DNA of 64,000 nt. Source: Latrodectus hesperus (lineage: Eukaryota > Arthropoda > Arachnida > Araneae > Theridiidae). This document shows, one piece after another, positions 58,498 through 64,000 of this stretch. The notes beneath the pieces were generated by a model. It was not told where the DNA came from, made no database searches, and saw only the letters and a program-made list of their open reading frames with translations. The DNA lies in NCBI GenBank assembly GCA_037975125.1, contig CM075850.1, forward strand, positions 124,271,557 to 124,335,556, read 5' to 3'. Numbering within the stretch: the first letter of the stretch is position 1; each line of letters starts with the position of its first letter. The translations under genes were made by a program, and so were the position numbers.

Positions 58498-58676
58498 AGA
58501 TAATAATTCTATAAACAATATTATTAAATAATCTGAAAAAATAATATTTACATTAATAATGTATTTGTAAAAACAAATATCGCTTATAATGCTATTAAAT
58601 ACACACATATATATATAATGACAGTGTAAACGAATCTTTTTCATTAATGTATTATATATTTAAAAAAAAGTTATAT

Positions 58677-58982
58677 CTAGTGGTTAGCGTGCCTGACTGC
58701 GGATAAGGAGGTCCTGGGTTCGATTCCCAGTTCGGTCATGGATGTACTTTCTCTCTCTCTCTCTCTCTCTATCTATCCTGTCTTTGTCCTTTCCTTGTAT
58801 GAATGAGGTGTGAATGGTTGCCTACCCTATAAACGGGTCCCTATGGCATGTGGGTAGAGCAAAGTCGTACTTTCACCTTCATGGTGCTCTGATTAAAACG
58901 AAAGATGCTCCCAATTGACTTAAATTCGCATAGCCAAGGCATAGTGAGCTTGGCTTGCCCAAGTGTCATTAGTAACAACAAC
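58677..58982 (+). mobile_element. Chimeric SINE: family C head with family D tail
   Basis: Flanked by AAAGTTATAT (58667-58676) and AAAGTTATGT (58983-58992). C head (GGTCCTGGGTTCGATTCCCA) and body to GGTCCCTATGGCATGTG, then the D tail from GAGCAAAGTCGTACTTTCAC to AGTAACAACAACAA. The junction is the same as in the copy at 27500, so this is an established subfamily. Confidence 0.9.
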
Positions 58983-58992
58983 AAAGTTATGT

Positions 58993-61955
58993 GAATTCTT
59001 ACATTTTTATATTTAGTTATATGCTCATACACACGCATTTTTTATTGTTATATAAATTTTTATATTTATAAGATTGTGTTGTTAATTAATGCATTATTTT
59101 GATAAATAAACGCTTAAAAAGTATTCAGATTTTGCTTATAAATAAAAATAATACATAATTTACTAGTATATAAATTTTAACTAATGTATTTTATTTAGTT
59201 AAAAGAATAACATATGAAAAGCCAATGGTTTATTTAATATATTGGGATTTTTTAAACATGCTAAAACAATCAGTTTCTAGGACAAAATTTATGTTTCAGA
59301 ACAATTGATGAATCAGGTTAAAGTTTGGGTAAAAAGCTCAAACTTTTAATAAAACTTATATAAAAGAAAAGTTGAAATGATAGGGGTAAAAGAGTAAAAG
59401 CCGTAGAATAGTCTCCACATTTAATGACTGATTTAATGCAAAATTCAGGTGGATAAATACATTTCTTGTTGAATCAGCCACAACAGCGTAAGCAAAAATG
59501 TTTCCAGCAACATCTTTGATTTCTGTAACTCAAACACTAAATTCGCTGACTCTCTATTTATATTAACTAAATACATAATTATAATCTTTTATAAAATGAT
59601 ATTCATGTACATCAAATTTCCTCTAGTTAAAAAAATTACAATAATTCGAAATCCGTTTGGTAATGAATTTGGAAAAAAGTATTGAACTTTCAAAGTTCTA
59701 TAGTTTAATTTGAATTTTGAAAGAAAAGGTAAATAATGAAACAAATGAAAACGATAGCGCGATCAGCTTTTCAAAAGAATGGTAATTTCCTTTCGCCATA
59801 TTGACTTATTAGACAAAAAGCTCTGTAGTCGATATCATTGAGAAAGCACGTCAACATTATTGTCAAGGTCATGAACCACGGGGTCATTCAAAGATCGCTT
59901 GATTGATTGATGAGTCTAATGATAACAGTAGAACTCTTAAACAGAACTTAAATTTTCTGAGTTTGTTGTCTAAAGCCACGTTTCCATGGTAATACATGGA
60001 GCTGTATTGTCTGTCTTCAAGGTACATTCTTTTTAATATGCATGCAAAGTCTGGATTCTATTTTAAATATAAAATATAACGCCTTTTTTGCTTGATAATG
60101 ACATTGACTGTGACACGCAAAAAATCAGTTTACTGTTGAAAAATGGCGTGGTTATGCCAAAATGAAATTGATTCTAAGCATAATTACTTTAATGGCAGTG
60201 TTTCAATAAGTTAAATATTTATGATATAACTGTGGCGAAATTTTAATGTTTAATTATTTCATTTCACAATCGCTCTCTATTTGGTTTTAGATAATTGCAT
60301 AATATTATCGGAACTTTCTACAAAACTAGGGTGAGGATGACACAATAATAAAATCATAAAGTATTATGCTGAGAGAATATGTGTATTTAGTAAACCTTAT
60401 AAAAAATGAAAGTTAAATGCTTAGCTTAGATTATTGCAACGCGCTATCACATGCTTGTGTATCTGTCCACCAAAGCCCCTAAATACCCTTAATCCCCTTG
60501 GAATTTTAAACTTCGCTCAACAGATGAGGTCGACACCTGAGTTGACATTCTCTTTTTCTTGCCACATTAACTAAGTAATGTAAGATTCTAAAAAAAGGAT
60601 TAATTTACGATCAGTAATATTCAACGAAATTTAATACTCAAAATTTTCTGTATTTAAAATTGAAATGTGCATTATCGAAACGTGTGCGATAAAAAATACA
60701 AAAACAATTTAAATTAATTTTTCACAGAACTGTTCCGTCCTCATTGTTTTCTTGGAAGTTTATTCATATTTCCCTTTTACTTCTTTTAACAGTAATTGGG
60801 ATCAAACCTTCCCCTTCAAAGAGTATCATCTGCAAAGGAGTTCCGGTTGCAGTGAGCTCAACTTAATTTTAGTTAAAATTGAAAAATATTTCTATTAATA
60901 AGAATATCATTTAAGCAATTTACTGAAGATTTCTTCTTCTTCTTTGAAAGGACAAATATTTGACTCTAAGCAGATGTTAGCCTGACACCTGAATACTGTT
61001 ATAAGACATTTGAATGACACTGTATGATGGCTTTTGAGAAAATGTTTTGCAGATAGCATATAGCTTTCTCGACTATTAAAAGCTATGAAAAATAGAATAC
61101 TCTCTAACACCCCCTCGATCAATGTTCACGCAGAAAAAAACGATTGCAGCACCCTTTTCCAATTGCTCAAAAATGCCTGGATTTGAACCTGGGTCTTTCC
61201 TCTCTGAAAATTGCTGTTTTACAGCAAAACTTCAGTGATGAGCTATAAGAGTTAATCACTTTATTTTTTCCATTGGGAAAATCATTACAATATTAATAGA
61301 ATAAGTCTTAAGTACTGATATCAAACAAAAATGTTTTCTTTTGTAGACTTCAGTTCTACCATTGAATTAAGGGCGAACAATAACAAAAGCTCAAGAATTT
61401 ACACTTATAAATATCCTAAAAAGTGTAATGAATACTTATTGATCAACTATGTTTAAAAATATAAAACCATTTACTGGCGATGTTAACTTTTTATGACTAT
61501 TTTTTATTGTGATATCTGCAGTTTAATGTTAATTACACACATCTACGCCTAAGATCTTGAGTTCAATTGTATAACTGAGCCCTCAAGAACTGAAACTGAG
61601 GCCATTGTGTTAACCATTCAATTGCTAATTATATGACAGAAATTTATGTTTGTCTCTACGGTTTATCGAAAAGATCTACACTTAAGACGAATATCGAACT
61701 CATGAAATGTTGAATTCAAAGCCACAGCGTTAATTATCTAGTTATTACTTTGGTAATTTGTTGAAGAACCTACTTGTAAGCTTAGTGAAATGTTTTTAAT
61801 AACGGCTTAAACTGTGATTAATACCAAATAAATTTTAAACTAAAGATATATTTCAATCAACGATATATTTTGAAATAATAATAGTATACTATATTCAATA
61901 ATAAAGCAGTATATAATATGGCAATATAAAAAATATTTTTGCATATTGGAAGTTA
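58993..61955. other. Non-coding AT-rich sequence
   Basis: No exon recognised. Near 59465-59530 the minus strand has a short open stretch (IKDVAGNIFAYAVVADST) that may be decayed transposase. B-box-like remnants occur near 61190 (GGATTTGAACCTGGG) and 61690. Confidence 0.4.

Positions 61956-61956
<1 letters not shown>

Positions 61957-62040
<84 letters not shown>
61957..62040. repeat. (TA)n microsatellite
   Basis: Uninterrupted TA run of about 84 bp. Confidence 0.97.
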
Positions 62041-62041
<1 letters not shown>

Positions 62042-62129
62042 TCGTTAACTGTACTTTTTCTTTTTAAATTAAGTTCTCTTTACACTGCCTCACGAGATAC
62101 TCTAATGCTAGTTTTGCACCTTGAAACAA

Positions 62130-62415
62130 GCATATAGTGGTTAGCGTTTTTAAATCCTGAGCTGTGGGTCCCGGGTTCGAATCCTGGTGCGGGCATAGAT
62201 GTTACTTTCTCTCTGTGTTTCTCTGTTTCTTCTTCTGAGATGATAAATGAATATGGCCTACCCTGTAAACGGGTTTGTGGTGGTATGGCGCGGGTAATGC
62301 TACTCGCTTCCGTGACTTGCTTCGCAGATGTCCACTGGGTAACGACAAATGAATAGCAGTTTCCGGCCTTGTTGTAGCGAAGGGTTAGTCACCCAAAACC
62401 TCAACGTTATTAAGA
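62130..62415 (+). mobile_element. SINE family A, unbroken copy
   Basis: tRNA-like head (GGGTCCCGGGTTCGAATCCT), body (GGCCTACCCTGTAAACGGG, GGTATGGCGCGGGTAATGC) and 3' end (GTAGCGAAGGGTTAGTCACC). It is the reference for recognising the split copies at 4858 and 10051. No clear target-site duplication was found. Confidence 0.85.
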
Positions 62416-63219
62416 AAAAATAATTAATCCACGTAAAATATCTAAGGGTTAAATTATGGTATTGAGATACATTTCAGTTGAATACAGAGTATAACCACCA
62501 AAAAGAAAATGCAGTATATTTGCTGCTTGCATTTTATCAAAATAATTACTTTAAACCTCATGTTTACGCTTTTATATTTTAGAACTTTAATCGGCTCAAA
62601 ATAATCAACTCCTAAATTAATCAAATATCACACATTAAATTTTCGAGCATACTTCTTGCAGAAAATAAAGAACTTTTGTTAAGCCTTCACTTTGGTTATG
62701 TTTCCCAAAAATGATAGAAAGTAACTAAATTAGAAATTTTATGAATAAAAATTAATGTCAAATATATGCTTTAATGAGGATAACATTCAATGATAAATTT
62801 AATTAAATATTAATAGAAACATATTTCTACCAAACAGCGGTTTACATTGAATTCGAAGACCCAAGATAAAAACCTGTTGCTCCATTCTTTCCACAAATCT
62901 CGTCGTGGTTTTTATTTTTAAGGTGAACAGAATGGAAAATTCCTCACTCAATATCTTTTCTTCCCAGTGGAATGAGAATCGCCGACTGAGTGATGCCTCC
63001 CCTGGCTGCATTGTTGCGCGACAAACGCATGAAAAAAAGAACATCTGGATTCACGCATCATTACTTCAATGGTATCATCAATAAATTTGCTTACAAGCAG
63101 GGCCCTCTCCTGTTCGGAGTTACAAATCCGGAACATTTGTCGATTCGGCTCGTCCGGCTCCGTTTCCGGACGTATCCAGGCAGGGACATCTCCTTCTCCA
63201 GTCATTGTTCATGATTACC
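62416..63219. other. Non-coding or intron; GC-rich from about 62980
   Basis: 62980-63219 continues the GC-rich patch of the candidate exon. Frames on both strands are open but share no recognised motif. It could be intron, or promoter-proximal sequence of another transcript. Confidence 0.35.
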
Positions 63220-63415
63220 TTGACAAGGAGCTGGAGTCGGGAGGTAAGGAGGTGCCCGCTGTCGACAGGTCGGCGGCAGACCCTTCTTTTTCTGCCGATT
63301 CTGCGGGTTCTGGTGGCGCCCACGGAGGCGACGCCAGGGTGGATCTTCTCTTTCGTCCACCCCTCTTCAACATCGACTTACCTTTCCAGGAATATTCCTC
63401 CATTTCCAACTTCAT
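63220..63415 (-). CDS. Possible upstream/alternative first coding exon of OXR1
   Basis: On the minus strand an open frame starts at ATG 63415 with an in-frame stop 12 bases upstream, so it could be a true start. A second ATG at 63403 has a better context (A at -3, G at +4). It reads ...YSWKGKSMLKRGGRKRR then STLASPPWAPPEPAESAEKE and a Ser/Pro/Ala-rich end, closing TCAAG|GTAATC, a good donor. GC content is clearly raised, and basic then disordered N-termini are usual for long OXR1/NCOA7 isoforms. It ends in phase 2, while exon a starts in phase 0, so at least one unseen exon (carrying LysM) must lie between them, or this belongs to another transcript. No homology is recognised in the exon itself. 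Confidence 0.4.
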
Positions 63416-63482
63416 CGAACTTTTTTTTTACACAGACACCCCCATAGGATTTCTCGGACTTCTAAAAAATGAGATTTTTTGA

Positions 63483-64000
63483 TTCGATGGACCATCGTTT
63501 CCTTAGGGAGGAACAAAAATAAGGGAGAAAGGGATTACGGAACCATTTTCGAATTTGCAAAGAAATGTAGAAAAAATTGCAAGCATCAAAAGTCTGTTAC
63601 TGAATGGGAAATCCTTTTCCTATCTCGAAGAATAGCGTCGGATCAGTAAACAACGTCTTTCATATCACACTTTAATGGTAAAGTTTAGAAAAAAAATTAA
63701 GGGAAATTTTTCAGCTTGTTGGTGTTGAAAATAGGTATGTTTATCGATCCGTATTTGATCTAAACTGTCTTTTTCTTGTTCATTTGAGGAGCTGGAGCTG
63801 AATGCTCAATGCTTAAGTGCAAAGCTTGTGTGTTTGGTTCCCACCTCAAGCATAGATATTTGTAGTGGACAGAGTTCAGAAACCAATAAGCATCTGTTAA
63901 ATGCAGCAGAGTGACAATTCAAAATAATGTTTATGCACCTCATATACATGTTTATGAAACAAGGAAATTTTCTTACAAGTTAAACTGCAAACAAAATTTA
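63483..64000. other. Non-coding; SINE-like head near the end
   Basis: Nothing coding recognised. GGTTCCCACCTC near 63838 with AAGTGCAAAGCTTGTG before it may be an eroded tRNA-like head. Confidence 0.4.

Noticed and set aside
62948..63205. 85-codon minus-strand frame just downstream of the candidate first exon
   Set aside because: It lies in the presumed intron, has no recognised motif and competes with equally open frames on the plus strand; GC-rich composition explains it.

Overview
This is a eukaryotic, AT-rich nuclear window dominated by one very long intron-rich gene and a dense population of transposons. The split gene uses GT-AG introns of 79 bp to about 17 kb. Its protein is animal-like, and the repeat types (mariner, hAT, jockey-like LINEs, tRNA-derived SINEs, long TA microsatellites) fit an arthropod. 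A spider or other chelicerate is my best guess from the repeat style, but that is inference and not proven here.

The only host gene I can support is an OXR1/NCOA7 (Drosophila mustard) orthologue on the minus strand. Ten internal exons at 55611-55528, 53255-53142, 48977-48781, 46982-46759, 40025-39928, 36850-36577, 33608-33443, 27053-26807, 9936-9829 and 9749-9597 join in frame without a phase conflict: 1665 nt, 555 codons. In order they encode the end of a LysM domain, a GRAM/PH-like domain, a disordered acidic/proline-rich linker, the conserved pre-TLDc segment and the first part of the TLDc domain. The start of LysM is not visible in a joinable exon, and the rest of TLDc lies beyond the left edge. 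A GC-rich segment at 63220-63415 (minus) may be an upstream or alternative first coding exon.

Almost everything else is repeats. Left part (1-9.5 kb, downstream of the last visible exon): a non-autonomous hAT element (2061-2717) and a decayed hAT with recognisable transposase (3323-6868), itself invaded by a SINE, a LINE and a second SINE and then partly duplicated. The 17-kb intron (9.9-26.8 kb) holds SINEs, one split by a 616-bp insert, 5'-truncated LINEs, a 168-bp tandem duplication and a small minisatellite. The 26.8-55.6 kb region holds the remaining exons, several SINEs, a deletion-derivative mariner with perfect 30-bp terminal repeats sitting inside a TA microsatellite, two decayed mariners, an internally deleted LINE and eight of the nine longest TA arrays. 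The right end (55.6-64 kb) is intronic or upstream sequence with SINEs and one more TA array.

Two things stand out. A LINE inserted at the 5' splice site of exon 4, so that its target-site duplication made a second exact copy of the donor about 0.6 kb downstream. And the SINEs are modular: the same 3' tail occurs with different tRNA-like heads, and the same head with different tails. I saw no gene cluster, CRISPR array or clearly new multi-gene system.
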